Assembly (NCBI GenBank): GCA_037974335.1
Contig: CM075760.1
Location: forward strand, 64,628,360-64,692,359
Source: Prionace glauca
Lineage: Eukaryota; Chordata; Chondrichthyes; Carcharhiniformes; Carcharhinidae
DNA length: 64,000 nucleotides
Direction of reading: 5' to 3'
The position numbers and the translations under genes are program-made. Positions 53,967-64,000 of this stretch are shown in pieces. Under the pieces are notes generated by a model. That model was given only the letters and a program-made list of their open reading frames with translations. It was not told the origin of the DNA and made no database searches. Within the stretch, counting starts at the first letter, position 1. Each line of letters starts with the position of its first letter.

Positions 53967-54856
53967 CCAACTTGGTGACGATCGTAATCTTATCCCGAGG
54001 ACGGTGCGGACTGTCAGGGTGCATCACCTACTATCTGATCGCGATAGCATTGACAGATTTCCTTGTCATCATCAGTGCCGTCATCCTCAACCGGATTGGC
54101 CGCATCTACTTTCAGAACAGCGTCCTGTCTACCACTCCCGCATGTACACTCACCAATCTGCTGGTCTATTTTACCCGGGATGCATCTGTCTGGTTGACAG
54201 TGGCTTTTACCATCGACCGTTTTGTGGCCATCTGCTGCCAGAGCCTGAAGACCAGGTACTGCACCGAGAAAACAGCATTGCTGGTTATAGGAATAGTCTG
54301 TGTCCTGAGCTGTGTCAGGAATGTCCCTTTCTATTTCACTTACCAGCCCTTGTACATCCTGGACGGAGTGCCCTGGTTCTGTGCTTTTAAGCCCAGTTAT
54401 TACACGCTGCCCGCCTGGCAGGCCTTTGGTTGGTTGGACAACATCTTAACCCCATTTCTCCCGTTCCTCCTCATCCTGCTTCTTAATGCTCAAACCGTAA
54501 AACACATCTTAGTGGCCAGCAGAGCTCGCAGGAGACTCCGGGGCACGGAGGGTCACGGGGACCCAGAGATGGCCAACCGCAAGAGGTCCATCATCCTGCT
54601 GTTCGCCATCGCCCTCAGCTTCCTCCTCCTCTGGGTCACCTATGTCATATACTTCCTCTATGTGTGGATTACAGGTGTGGGCTACCGCACCAGCCTGGAT
54701 TTCAAAGACCCACGGTACACCTTTCAGGAAACAGGAAACATGCTCCAGCTAGTCAGTTCCTGCAACAACGTCATCATCTACGCAGTCGCTCAGACTAAGT
54801 TCCGAGAGGACCTGAAGAAGGTTCTGCTGAGCCCCTTCACCAAGCTCACTGGCTAA
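53967..54856 (+). CDS. GPR139-like class A GPCR, exon 2 (gene 3)
   Basis: This is the main exon of a 319-residue receptor when joined to 50002-50071. The acceptor is CTTTCTATTTCAG (AG at 53965-53966). Landmarks are ITYYLIAIALTDFLVII in TM2, Cys at about 83, TIDRFVAICC (DRF at 107-109) after TM3, ECL2 Cys at about 162, the RARRRLRG basic third loop, a long TM6 (ALSFLLLWVTYVI) and TM7 SCNNVIIYAVAQTKF. It is more diverged from genes 1 and 2 than they are from each other, and its codon use is more GC-rich. The reading frame is intact, so it is the best candidate for a functional receptor here. The ligand is unknown. Confidence 0.9.
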
Positions 54857-55034
54857 AACACACATCAGCACGTGTTTGGGTTTCATCAATTTAGACCAAT
54901 GTGTACTCCGTCTCCCTGAAATCAGACACTATTGGGCATTAGATACAGGACTTAGGAGATGTAAGGCCCATAATAGAGTGCTCACAGCCCCCGTTATTGC
55001 TCTGAATGATTGCTGAGTTATCACAGTTGCTAAC

Positions 55035-55735
55035 TTCCTGGAAGAGATATGTAGTAATGGAGATTTCCAGCATTGAAAGAGGCCCTTCGGCCATATAACT
55101 CCTATCTCATCACATCCCATGTTGCAACAGTTGGTTCTCTTCCTTGCATGCTATGACTTTTCAAGTGTTCATCTAAATGCTTCTTAAATGTGAGTGTTCT
55201 TTCCCCTGCCATACTTTCGGCTGCGAGTTCCCGATTCCCACCGCCATCTAGGTTAACAAGTTTTTTTTTGCAAATCCCCTTTCAGTATCATGTTCCTATC
55301 CTTAGATCTATGCCCCTGGTTATTGACAAACTTACTAAGCGGAATGGTTATTCTTATCTGGATGATCTATATCCCTCATAGTTTGCTACAAATCAGTGCG
55401 TTTCCCCTCATCCTTCTCGACATTAAGGTAAATAGCCCCAGGCTATCCAGCCTCTTTTCATCGCTGCAAACTTCAACCCAGGCTGCATCCCGTTCAATTC
55501 ACTTAATATCCTTTCTAATACAACAACATCTGTATGTGTAGTGAACTGAACCCTCGAATGCGTACTGAATCGAAACTATTCTCCTTATTAAAGTAGTTTG
55601 ACACCAGTATCATCCTAATGAATCTGCACATGGTTCACTAACCGTGGCATAATGGGAGTTTTATACAGCACCAGCATAACTCCTGAGCTCGTCTCATCAA
55701 TGCTTCTGGTAATAAAGGCAAGTACAACATGTGAA
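55035..55735 (-). mobile_element. Decayed CR1-like LINE 3' end
   Basis: The plus strand shows GAAAGAGGCCCTTCGGCCAT and CTATCCAGCCTCTTTTCATC, the reverse of the LINE end. It is old. Confidence 0.65.
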
Positions 55736-55764
55736 CTCTTAACTACATCATCTGTCCTGCGCTT

Positions 55765-55985
55765 TGCATCCTATCACTGCCTTTCACTAACTGTGTTTGT
55801 TCTCAGCCTGTTGCCCCTGTGACATTTCCAGTTCGGAAGCAAAACCACAAATTCTCACTCCACTGATGCTGACAGAATTGCTTTCCACCAGGAAGCAATT
55901 CAGGGTTGCTTACAAAGACATTATTTGTTAATGTATCGAAACCAGCCTGCGAACCTGCAAGGGCTGAACACGAATCACTAACTCA
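55765..55985. repeat. Repeat C, second copy
   Basis: It is similar to 27290-27570 (CTGTGTTTGTTCTCAGCCTG and a tRNA-like relic at 55930-55985 on minus, with GATTCGTGTTCAGC). Confidence 0.6.
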
Positions 55986-56640
55986 CCAAAATGGTACGGA
56001 GTTTAGGAAAGTTACAAAACATCGAGATCTAGGGGTACAAGGTCAGAGCTCATTGAAAGTGGAGTTACAGGTGGACATGATGGTGAAGAAGGCATTCGAC
56101 ATGCTTAGTTTCATTGGTGAGAACATTGAATGCAGGGGTTGTACTAGACATTGGAATACTGTGTACAGTCCTGGTCACTCTATTATAGAAAGGATATTAT
56201 TAAACAAGAAAGAATGCAGAAAAGATTTACGAATATGCTCACGGGACTTGATGGTTTGAGTTATAGGAAGTGGTTAGATATACTGTTTATTTTCTGGAGT
56301 GCAGGAGGCTGAGGGGTTATCTTATAGAGGTCTATAAAATAATATGGGGCATAGATCAGTGAGATAGTGCATATCTTTTCCCAATTGCATTGGTGTCTAT
56401 ATCTAGAGGGCATAGGTTTAACGTCAGAAGGGAAAGATTTAAAAGAGTCCAGAGGCACTTTATTTTTTCACACAAATGTCTGGAACAAGCTGCCAGAGCT
56501 AGTACAGGCGGATATAATTTTGTCTGAAAAAAAAACGCCAGCTATCGAGGAATATGGGCCAATCTCAGGCAATAGGTACCATTTTAGTTGTTTAAAAAGG
56601 GAGGCATAGATATGTCGGACCGAATGGCCTGTTTCAATGC
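55986..56640 (+). mobile_element. Decayed CR1-like LINE 3' part
   Basis: It encodes FRKVTKHRDLGVQGQSSLKV and SLKVELQVDMMVKKAFDMLS and later an LFFHTNVWNKLPELVQADI end. Frames are broken. Confidence 0.75.
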
Positions 56641-57154
56641 TGTAAAACTCTGCGACTTTGTTTCATCATCCTGATTCTCCCAGATGCAGATTACAGAACA
56701 GTCAGCCTCCGATTTAACTGGATGAAGGAGATATCATTATGCTGGGTTGTAAAATGCGATTGGCTGAGTAACTTGTCAGGAATTAAGATTGCTGTATGTT
56801 TACTGAACATAACTGATTTTTAAACTAACATGAGGCGGGAATGATCGATAAGAAAATCTATAATTGATCTGTTATTGATTGTACACGTTAGATTCATCGG
56901 AAAGTCCTGCGGTCTGTTCCAGAGCCACTTAACCCTTTCTTTCATCTCCCAGAAGCTGTTTGTTGTGTTTTTGTTTTAAATAAATATTACGCCTTTATAC
57001 AGAGATATCTGCCTCGTGAGTTTTATATTCTCTGTAGTTAAAGACAGCATTGGTCACCTCAAATTATCCCATAACACTAACCATAATTTGGAAATGTGTA
57101 ATTTATTATGTTCTTAATATGTAAACTTTATTCCTTTTGACTATTCAAGTTTTT
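56641..57154. other. No gene recognised
   Basis: AT-rich unique sequence. A T run (57150-57159) marks the border with the next LINE. Confidence 0.5.
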
Positions 57155-58520
57155 TTTTGGTAGTAAATGCCGTACCGTTGTTTAAAAAGGGTCAGAGGGA
57201 TAACCCAGGGAATTATAGGCCGGTGAGCTTGACTTCAGTTATAGGCAAGCTAATGGAGAGGATCCTCAAGGATAGGATGTATGAACATCTGGAGCGCTGC
57301 AATCTGATCAGGGATACGCAGCATGGCTTCGTTACATGGAGGTCGTGCCTTACGAATCTAGTGGAATTTTTTGAAGAGGTGACAAAAACGGTTGACGAAG
57401 GACAAGCCGTTGATGTCGTCTATATGGATTTCAGTAAGGCGTTTGACAAGGTCCCTCATGGTAGGCTGATAGAAAAGGTGAAGGCTCATGGGATACAAGG
57501 CCAGGTATGTAGATGGGTGGAGAACTGGCTTGGGAGGAGGAGACAGCGGGTAGTAGTGGAAGGCTCCTTTTCCAATTGGAAGTCTGTCACCAGTGGTGTG
57601 CCGCAGGGCTCGGTACTAGGACCTCTTCTATTTGTAGTATATATTAATGACTTGGAAGAGGGGGTAGGTGGTGTGATCAGCAAATTTGCTGATGACACTA
57701 AGATGGTTGGATTGGCGGGTACTGAGGAGCAGTGCCTGGCAATGCAACAGGACATAGACAGGCTAGTAGATTGGGCAGATAGATGGCAAATGGAATTTAA
57801 TCCGGAGAAATGCGAGGTGATGCACTTTCGCCGGAATAATGTGGAGGCGAGTTATACGATATAAGGTAGAACTATCCGGAGTATAGATACGCAGAGAGAC
57901 CTGGGGGTGCAAGTGCACAAGTCCCTGAAGGTGTCGGTGCAGGTGCAGAATGTGATGAGGAAAGCGTATGGTATGTTAGCCTTCATAGGAAGGGGTATAG
58001 AATATAAGAGTAGGAGTTTGATGTTGCAGTTGTATAGAACGTTGGTTAGGCCTCACTTGGAGTACTGCGTCCAGTTCTGGTCGCCGTACTACCGGAAGGA
58101 TGTAGAGATCCTGGAGAGAGTGCAGAGGAGATTTACCAGGATGCTGCCTGGTATGGAAGGGCTGTCTTACGAGGAAAGATTGAACGAACTTGGGCTGTTT
58201 TCCCTTGAGAGACGTCGGCTGAAGGGGGATCTAATAGAGGTTTATAAGATTATGAAGGGGATAGATAGAGTAAATGGTGGTAAGCTTTTTCCGCTATTAG
58301 AAATGGATAGAACGAGGGGTCACGGGCTTAGGGTGAGGGGGGCTAGGTATAAGACAAATATTAGAGGGCAGTTTTTCACGCAAAGGGTAGTGGGGGTGTG
58401 GAATGCACTGCCGAGTAAGGTGGTGGAAGCAGGCACGCTGGGGTTGTTTAAGAGTCACTTAGACAGCCACATGAGCGGTCTACATATAGGGGGATATAGC
58501 AGGCCTTACTAAACATTGTA
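57155..58520 (+). mobile_element. CR1 LINE, RT to ORF2 end, largely open
   Basis: Two long frames cover [72 protein letters not shown] (catalytic FADD), then VRPHLEYCVQFWSPYYRKD and FFTQRVVGVWNALPSKVVEA. There are only one or two frame breaks, so it is a young copy. It lacks the endonuclease and the 5' end. Confidence 0.93.
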
Positions 58521-58764
58521 GGCTTGGGATTCCGTTTTTGCCTCAGGGATGTTACAGTCTTTGTCTGTTTAATAATGAATTTTTTGTCTCCACAGGCATT
58601 TAAGTCCACCTTGTTGACCAGCAAGGGGCATGCATGCGGCAGGTTGTAGTGGGCTGCTCTTGGATGCTGCTTCAGGAGTTGCCTATTGCTTCATGTCGTT
58701 AGTGTGCTTAAACTGGACCATTTCAAGGGCAACATGACAGCTCAGAGACTATCTCTGTTGCTGT
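58521..58764. other. LINE 3' UTR remainder or unique sequence
   Basis: The first 60 bases may still be LINE 3' UTR. No gene is seen. Confidence 0.4.
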
Positions 58765-59032
58765 GCGGACACATGGATTTGGGCCTGTGTCTGTGGGAGT
58801 TTGCGCGTTCTCCCCGTGGTTGCGTGGGTTTCCTCCCACATCCCAAAGATGTGCTTTTAGGCTGATTGATTGGGTAACAAATTGTCCCTATATTGCACCT
58901 CCCTGATCCTCGCACATTAGGCGTGGACTAAAATCATGAATAGGTCACTGCGACAATGGGACGGCGGCGCGGGCTCGTTGGGCCGAAGGGCCTGTTTCCC
59001 GTGCTGTGTTGTTCTTTGTTCTTTGATCTTTG
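58765..59032 (+). mobile_element. SINE type A fragment with LINE-like tail
   Basis: The body is GTGGGAGTTTGCGCGTTCTC, GCGTGGGTTTCCTCCCACAT and CCCAAAGATGTGC. It ends GGGCCGAAGGGCCTGTTTCC and TTCTTTG repeats, so the SINE shares its 3' tail with the CR1 copy at 50098-52052. Confidence 0.8.
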
Positions 59033-59359
59033 AAATACGCCTCAATCTCTTGGTTTCACCTGATGGTTTGCACCTCTGTTCTGTCTGTGTTCTCTATCTA
59101 GCTTGTGGTATGCCTGACTTGTAAGTATTGCATCAGACGATGTATAGAGAAACTCACTCTGTTAACCCACGCTGTTGCGACTCTGATAGTGCTTTTAAGG
59201 GGCAGGGAAAGGAAACTATTTCCTCCCAAACACGAACCCCCATTGGTCGCGGATGAAGCAGAACCTTTGCTGTTTAGAATTACCTGAAACTCGGTCAGTG
59301 ACAGTTTATGAGTGAAATCATCGATGTCTCCGCATTCTTCACTCATTCTGTCTCTGGAT
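59033..59359. other. No gene recognised
   Basis: Unique sequence between the SINE and the immunoglobulin 3' UTR duplicate. There are no constant-domain or other exons. Confidence 0.5.
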
Positions 59360-60057
59360 TTTATCTCAAAAAGGCAGAGAAGAAGGTGTATTTACACGGA
59401 TTGGCCACGGGGTGACGCAGTGACTCTTTCACTGAACGGCCTTGAGTTCAACCACATCCCGGACATGACCGGGGGAACATTCCTGTCTGGGAAAAGGGGG
59501 AAACCCTATAATAGGGAAAATGGGGCGGAGGTGATGGGTTCGGAGAACAGAATGAAGCCAAGCCAGAGATGGTTAAAGTTTAATTCAATATTTATTTCAA
59601 AAATTCAGAGAATATTTTACAGCAAAATTATTTTTTTAAGACACGGAAGTGAACACAGCGATCGAGCTTCACATTGAGAACAGAACACATGCACAGAGAA
59701 TCCGTCAATATTTGTACATCTGTTCCATGCACCAGAAAGGGAAAACAGGACATTAATAGACTGAGGAATTAACAAATGTGAATAAGGAATTAGAAACATT
59801 TCTTCTTTATCCATGAAATTTAAACTAAGGGAAAACTATTAATCACAATTAAACTTATAAGAAAAAGGTGTCGTATATTTCACACTGAAAATTGAAATAA
59901 GGTCTATGATTGCTTCAGTTTCAGATTCAGAATGATAAACTGTAAGAATTTTACTGATAGAGTCACCAAGAGGAGATATTGTACATGAGCCACACAGAGA
60001 TCTTGATAATCAGCTGAGGGGAATCTGCAGCGTCCAAAATTCAACCCATCATTTGAT
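59360..60057 (-). CDS. Immunoglobulin heavy-chain membrane exon M2 with 3' UTR
   Basis: On the minus strand an acceptor (TTTATTTTACAG, AG at 60059-60058) is followed by ATC AAA TGA at 60057-60049. Joined to M1 this gives LVKIK-stop, matching the LFKVK-stop end of vertebrate membrane IgM. The rest is 3' UTR, with an AATAAA signal at 59596-59591. The duplicated block continues past it to about 59360. The copy at 28136-28885 shares the whole stretch. It is oriented away from any CH exons, which should lie to the right if they exist. Confidence 0.8.
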
Positions 60058-60197
60058 CTGTAAAATAAAGATACAATAATGAAGCAGATGTTTATGATGT
60101 GGGACATTAATGTTAGAGTTTTTAATCAGTGAAACATTGAGAGATTTTTCAAATCCATTCTGCCAGTTTGAAATATGAGTGAATTGAATCATCTCAC

Positions 60198-60329
60198 CTT
60201 CACCAGAGTGACGGCAGTGCTGTAGAAAATGCTCAGGAAGAACAGGACGATGAATGTGGAAGCGGTTGTCCAGATGTTGCTGTTATCATCCTCATTGCTT
60301 TCAATCCAGATGCGGTCGGTGGGGTCGAG
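60198..60329 (-). CDS. Immunoglobulin heavy-chain transmembrane exon M1
   Basis: The minus strand encodes an acidic spacer ([11 protein letters not shown]) and then [15 protein letters not shown] followed by [11 protein letters not shown]. This is the conserved antigen-receptor transmembrane motif of membrane IgM-type heavy chains (mammalian [20 protein letters not shown]). It carries the Thr and Ser face that contacts the signalling partners. A donor GTGAGAT follows at 60197, and M2 begins 140 bases further on. I see no clear acceptor upstream: between 60330 and 60400 the minus strand lacks a pyrimidine tract with AG. The exon start is therefore uncertain and the exon could be an orphan. Class (mu, IgW or IgNAR) cannot be decided from this piece. 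Confidence 0.88.
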
Positions 60330-60744
60330 GGGCGGAGACCAGAAATTGAAATTAGATTACTTTATTTATGCAGGGACTTTTTTTCTTTTTCCTGTTCTTT
60401 TTCCTGTGTCATAAACTATTAATATATTCTCTGTATATTTTTCAATGTCTATCTACTCTTCCATTCAGGACACTCAATCACCGATCTCCGTAACTATGTT
60501 CACACTTGATCGTTATGCACATTCCTTGGACAGTCCATGCCAGAAAGCACTCAAGATGTTTTCTTGAGTATCAGTTCATTTTTGATCAATTTGGCACTAT
60601 CCCTCTTTGAAGAATATTATGGCTGATATGGAGGAACGTTCACTGATCAATGATTGTTTCCAAAGATGGTGACTGACATGTAAACTGTGAATGTTGCTGT
60701 TTAAGAGCCGGGATGTAATTTCTGATCTCTTATTTATGGTTGAA
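60330..60744. other. No CH exon recognised
   Basis: Expected upstream sequence of the M1 exon on the minus strand. No immunoglobulin-fold exon (Cys...Trp...Cys pattern) is visible. Confidence 0.55.
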
Positions 60745-61556
60745 ATTGTGAGATGGTCCACTTTGGTAGGAAGAATGGTAAGAAGGACTATTACTTACGG
60801 GGCGAAAATCTGCAGCCGGCGACGGTGCAGAGGGCCATCGGGATCCTTGTGCATGAGTCGCAAAAACCCAGCTTGCAGGTGCAGCAGGTGGTCAGGAAGG
60901 CGAATGGGATGCTGGCCTTCATAGCGAGGGGGATTGAATATAAAAGTAGGGCGGTCTTGCTGCAGCTGTATAGGGCACTGGTGAGGCCGCAGCTGGAGTA
61001 CTGTGTGCAGTTTTGGGCTCCGCACCTGCGCAAAGATATTTTGGCCTTGGAGGGAGTGCAGAGGAGGTTTACTAGGCTGATACCGGAGTTGAGGGGGTTG
61101 AGCTATGAAGAGAGGCTGAATAAACTGTGCTTGTACTCGTTAGAGTTTAGAAGAATGAGGGGAGATCTCATTGGGACGTATTAGATGATGAATGGGATGG
61201 ATAGGATAGAGGTGAAAAGAGTCTTCCCGCTCAAAAAAGACAGTAGGACTAGGGGGCACAGCCTCAAGATAAAAGAGGGGCGGTTTAGAACGGAGTTGAG
61301 GAGGAACTTCTTCACTCAAAGGGTGGTGAATCTCTGGAATTCTCTGCCCGTTGAAGTGGTGGAGGCTACCTCGCTAAATATTTTTAAGACGCGGGTTGAT
61401 GGGTTTTTGATAAGCGAGGGGATTAAGAGTTATGGGAAAGGTCGGGAATGTGGAACTGAGCAGCGATAGATCAGCCATGATCTTATTGAATGGCGGGGCA
61501 GGCTCGCAGGGCCAGATGGCCTAGTCCTGCTCCTATTTCTTATGTTCTTATGTAAG
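60745..61556 (+). mobile_element. CR1 LINE, 5'-truncated, recent
   Basis: It belongs to the same subfamily as 52940-53682: LVHESQKPSLQVQQVVRKAN, YCVQFWAPHLRKDILALEG, then after a single stop FFTQRVVNLWNSLPVEVVEA, 3' UTR and TTCTTATG tail. Confidence 0.93.
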
Positions 61557-61867
61557 TAGATCACTAGCTTAATTTAGTTTTTCCACGTGTTTTTGGTGCA
61601 ATGTACATTGGGCGAGTTGTCGGTAGATATGCCCATTAAAATCCATGTTTAAATTTTACTTTCATCATTTACGGTATTTAAGATTTTGCATTTGTGTGCG
61701 TGTGCATGATCATCTCGTGCTCTGCATTAATTTTGGCTCTGAGTTAATATATGTACAAGAGCGTTAATGTATGCATTCATTTGCCTGTATTTGTTGATTT
61801 GTGTAGTTGTGTGTCTACTTCTGAGTATATATTTTATTTTTCTGGTATTGTGTGTGTATGACTCTAT
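61557..61867. other. No gene recognised
   Basis: Short AT- and TG-rich unique stretch between two CR1 copies. Confidence 0.5.
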
Positions 61868-62362
61868 TTTGGCCTTGGAGGGTTTACTAGGCTGATACCG
61901 GAGTTGAGGGGGTTGAACTATGAGAGGCTGAATGAACTAGGCTTGTACTCGTTGGAGTTTAGAAGAATGAGGGGAGATCTCATTGAGACGTATAAGATGA
62001 TGAATGGGATGGATAGGATAGAGGTGGAGAGACTCTTCCCGCTCAAAAAAGACAGTAGGACTAGGGGGCACAGCCTCAAGATAAAGGGGGGGCGTTTTAG
62101 AACGAAGTTGAGGAGGAAGTTCTTCACTCAAAGGGTGGTGAATCTCTGGAATTCTCTACCCGTTGAAGTGGTGGAGGCTGCCTCGCTAAATATTTTTAAG
62201 ACGCGGGTTGATGGGTTTTTGATAAGAGAGGGGATTAAGGGTTATGGGGAGAGGGCCGGAATATGGAACTGAGCCACGACAGATCAGCCATGATCTTATT
62301 GAATGGCGGGGCAGGCTCCAAGGGCCAGATGGCCTACTCCTGCTCCTATTTCTTATGTTCTT
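61868..62362 (+). mobile_element. CR1 LINE 3' end, recent
   Basis: The copy starts in GGCCTTGGAGGGTTTACTAG and encodes LGLYSLEFRRMRGDLIETYK and FFTQRVVNLWNSLPVEVVEA to the stop, with the 3' UTR and TTCTTA tail. A few bases are missing near its 5' end relative to 61048-61070. Confidence 0.92.
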
Positions 62363-62519
62363 AAGCCAGGAATCGAGCCCAGGTCCCTGGTGCTGTGAGA
62401 CATCACACCAAACCACTGGTTAGGTAAGGTTAATAAGTAAAGGAAACCCATTTTAAATAATAATAGTACAGCAGATGTGTCACCATTTTCCATAAGAAAG
62501 CAAACACAATGTGAATGAC

Positions 62520-62995
62520 TATTTTTATTTTCATTCATTCATGGACGTGATGACGCTGGCTGGGCCACCATCTGTAGCTTGTGTCTAGTTACCAATCAAC
62601 TCAATGGCTTGCTGAACCCTTTTACAGGATAGTTATGAAATAAGCATAGTGATGAGGATTTGGAGTGATGTGTGGGCCAGAATAGGAAAGGGCGGCAGAT
62701 TCCCCAGTCTATTCAATATCACTTCACAACAAAAATTCCGCAGCACTGGAGAACAAGAGACTGCAATGTTACAATTCTGGATCAGAATCTGAGAGCAATA
62801 GGCTACCATCTTCCAATACTGGATAAAAAACCTGAGAACAATAGACAGCAATGCCTCAGATTCTGAGAGCAAGTTCGAATTCCTTCAGTTCGAATTCCAC
62901 CATCTGCTGTAGTGGGATTCGACCCAATGATCCACCAGACATGGGGTGAGTTTTTCAATTAATTGTCTAGTGATAATACCACTCGGCCATTTCCT
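62520..62995 (-). mobile_element. SINE type B, split or elongated copy
   Basis: The tail is at the left (CATTCATGGACGTGATGACG, then CTGGCTGGGCCACCATC). The tRNA-like head is at the right (ATTCCACCATCTGCTGTAGT, GGGATTCGACCCAATGATCC). About 220 bases of other sequence lie between them. Confidence 0.6.
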
Positions 62996-63084
62996 CCCTA
63001 ACTCACGTTGAGGTTATTGGAATATATCTTTGGTTTGGATGGAGACGAGGAGTTTAGTTTGTTTAGTAATGTCACAAGTCTGCT

Positions 63085-63355
63085 TATATTAACACTGTAA
63101 TGAAGTTACTGTTAAAATCCACGTGTCGCCAAACTCTGGCGCCTGTTTGGGCAAAACTGATGGCGAATTTAGCATGGCAAATGCACCCTAACGAGCAGGT
63201 CTTTTGGACTGTGGGAGGAAACGGGCGCGCCTGGAGGAAACCCATGATGACACAGGGGAGGACACACAAACTCCACACAGTGAACAAAGCCAGCACTCAA
63301 AATCTGGTCCCTGGCACTGTGAGGCAACACTATTACCTACTGTGCCACCACAATG
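63085..63355 (-). mobile_element. tRNA-derived SINE (type A)
   Basis: The plus strand has GTGGGAGGAAACGGGCGCGC, GGACACACAAACTCCACACA and ACTGTGCCACCAC at the head. The CACTGTAATGAAGTTAC end is on the left. Confidence 0.85.
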
Positions 63356-63379
63356 AAGTCGCTAGTGATTTTGCTCTCG

Positions 63380-64000
63380 ATACTTCAAGTGGCAAGGACA
63401 ATCCAGTTAATTGCAGGCCATGAGCCCTCCATCAACGGTAGGAAAATTATTGAAGAGGATACTTCGAGAAGGATCTGCTCCCATTTGGAAGCAAGTGGAC
63501 GTATTAGTGAGAGGTAACATGGTTTTGTGAAGGGGAGATCGTGACTCACTAACTTGATCGAGTGTTTTCGAGGAAGATGTTTAATGAGGAGAAGGTAGTG
63601 GATGTTATCTACATGGACTTGAGTAAGGCCTTTGACAAGATCCCTCTTAGCAGACTAATGCAGAACATGAAATCACATGGGATCAGAGGTGAGCTGGCAA
63701 GGTCGATACCAAACTGGCTTGGTCAAAGAAGACAGAGTGTAGCAGTGGGAGGTTGTCTTTTTCTGAATGATGGTTATGACAAGTGGCATTCCTCAGGATC
63801 AGAGCTGAGAACTTTCCTTTTTGCAACATTGTGTATGACACAACGGTTGCAAGTTTGTGGATGATACAAAAGTTGATGGATTTGCAGATAGCGGTGAGGA
63901 CCATAAGAGGATACAACAAGATATGGATCGATTGGAGACTTGGGCGGAGAGGTGGAAAAACGTAATTTGACCTCACTGGAATGACGGAGGTTGAGGGGTG
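63380..64000 (+). mobile_element. Decayed CR1 LINE RT region, runs off the window
   Basis: It encodes VVDVIYMDLSKAFDKIPLSR and IPNWLGQRRQSVAVGG and a KFVDDTK-like remnant (CAAGTTTGTGGATGATACAA), with broken frames. The right end is cut by the window. Confidence 0.85.

Noticed and set aside
1-64000. CRISPR array, bacterial operons or ribosome binding sites
   Set aside because: The window is eukaryotic, with spliced GPCR genes, Pol III tRNA genes, SINEs and LINEs. The regular repeats are minisatellites without spacers.

Overview
The window looks like nuclear DNA of a cartilaginous fish, most likely a shark. The evidence is a dense mix of CR1-family LINE fragments with short TTCTTATG or TTCTATG tails, Penelope-like elements with GIY-YIG endonuclease remnants, tRNA-derived SINEs of the elasmobranch type, an expanded set of GPR139-like receptor genes, and an immunoglobulin heavy-chain membrane exon. 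No protein or RNA database was searched. All calls come from reading the sequence and from remembered family features.

Region 1 (1-13.5 kb) holds a decayed CR1 LINE and then a large inverted duplication. Its left arm (about 3.88-6.6 kb) and right arm (about 8.93-12.1 kb) each carry the main coding exon of a GPR139-like class A GPCR, divergently oriented, with the same flanking SINEs and pyrimidine/purine tracts. The left receptor has a recognisable first exon in the spacer (7907-7994, minus). I found no first exon for the right one. A broken gypsy-type fossil lies just beyond the right arm and a small related piece beyond the left arm.

Region 2 (13.5-30 kb) is repeat-rich: minisatellites, CR1 pieces, nested Penelope-like insertions with target-site duplications, and two CpG islands (19.5-19.9 and 25.2-26.0 kb) with YY1, NRF1, CCAAT, CRE and RFX-like motifs. 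A partial copy of an immunoglobulin heavy-chain M2 exon with its 3' UTR lies at 28.1-28.9 kb.

Region 3 (30.2-46.2 kb) is a tRNA gene cluster. It has eleven genes that look largely intact (Gln, Gly, Asn, 2 Glu, 2 Val, Leu-AAG, Leu-TAG, Thr-AGT, Thr-CGT), a second Leu-TAG with stem mismatches, and several decayed copies (Arg, Asn, Glu). Flanking sequences repeat, so the cluster grew by segmental duplication of Glu, Val and Leu units.

Region 4 (46.2-64 kb) holds minus-strand CR1 endonuclease and reverse transcriptase pieces, then a third GPR139-like receptor gene with both exons (50002-50071 and 53967-54856) and an intron that contains two CR1 insertions. Next come more CR1 and SINE copies and, on the minus strand, an immunoglobulin heavy-chain transmembrane exon M1 (60198-60329) followed by M2 and its 3' UTR. 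No constant-domain exons are visible. The intervening space is filled with CR1 copies, so any CH exons would lie beyond the right edge, unless the membrane exons are an orphan.
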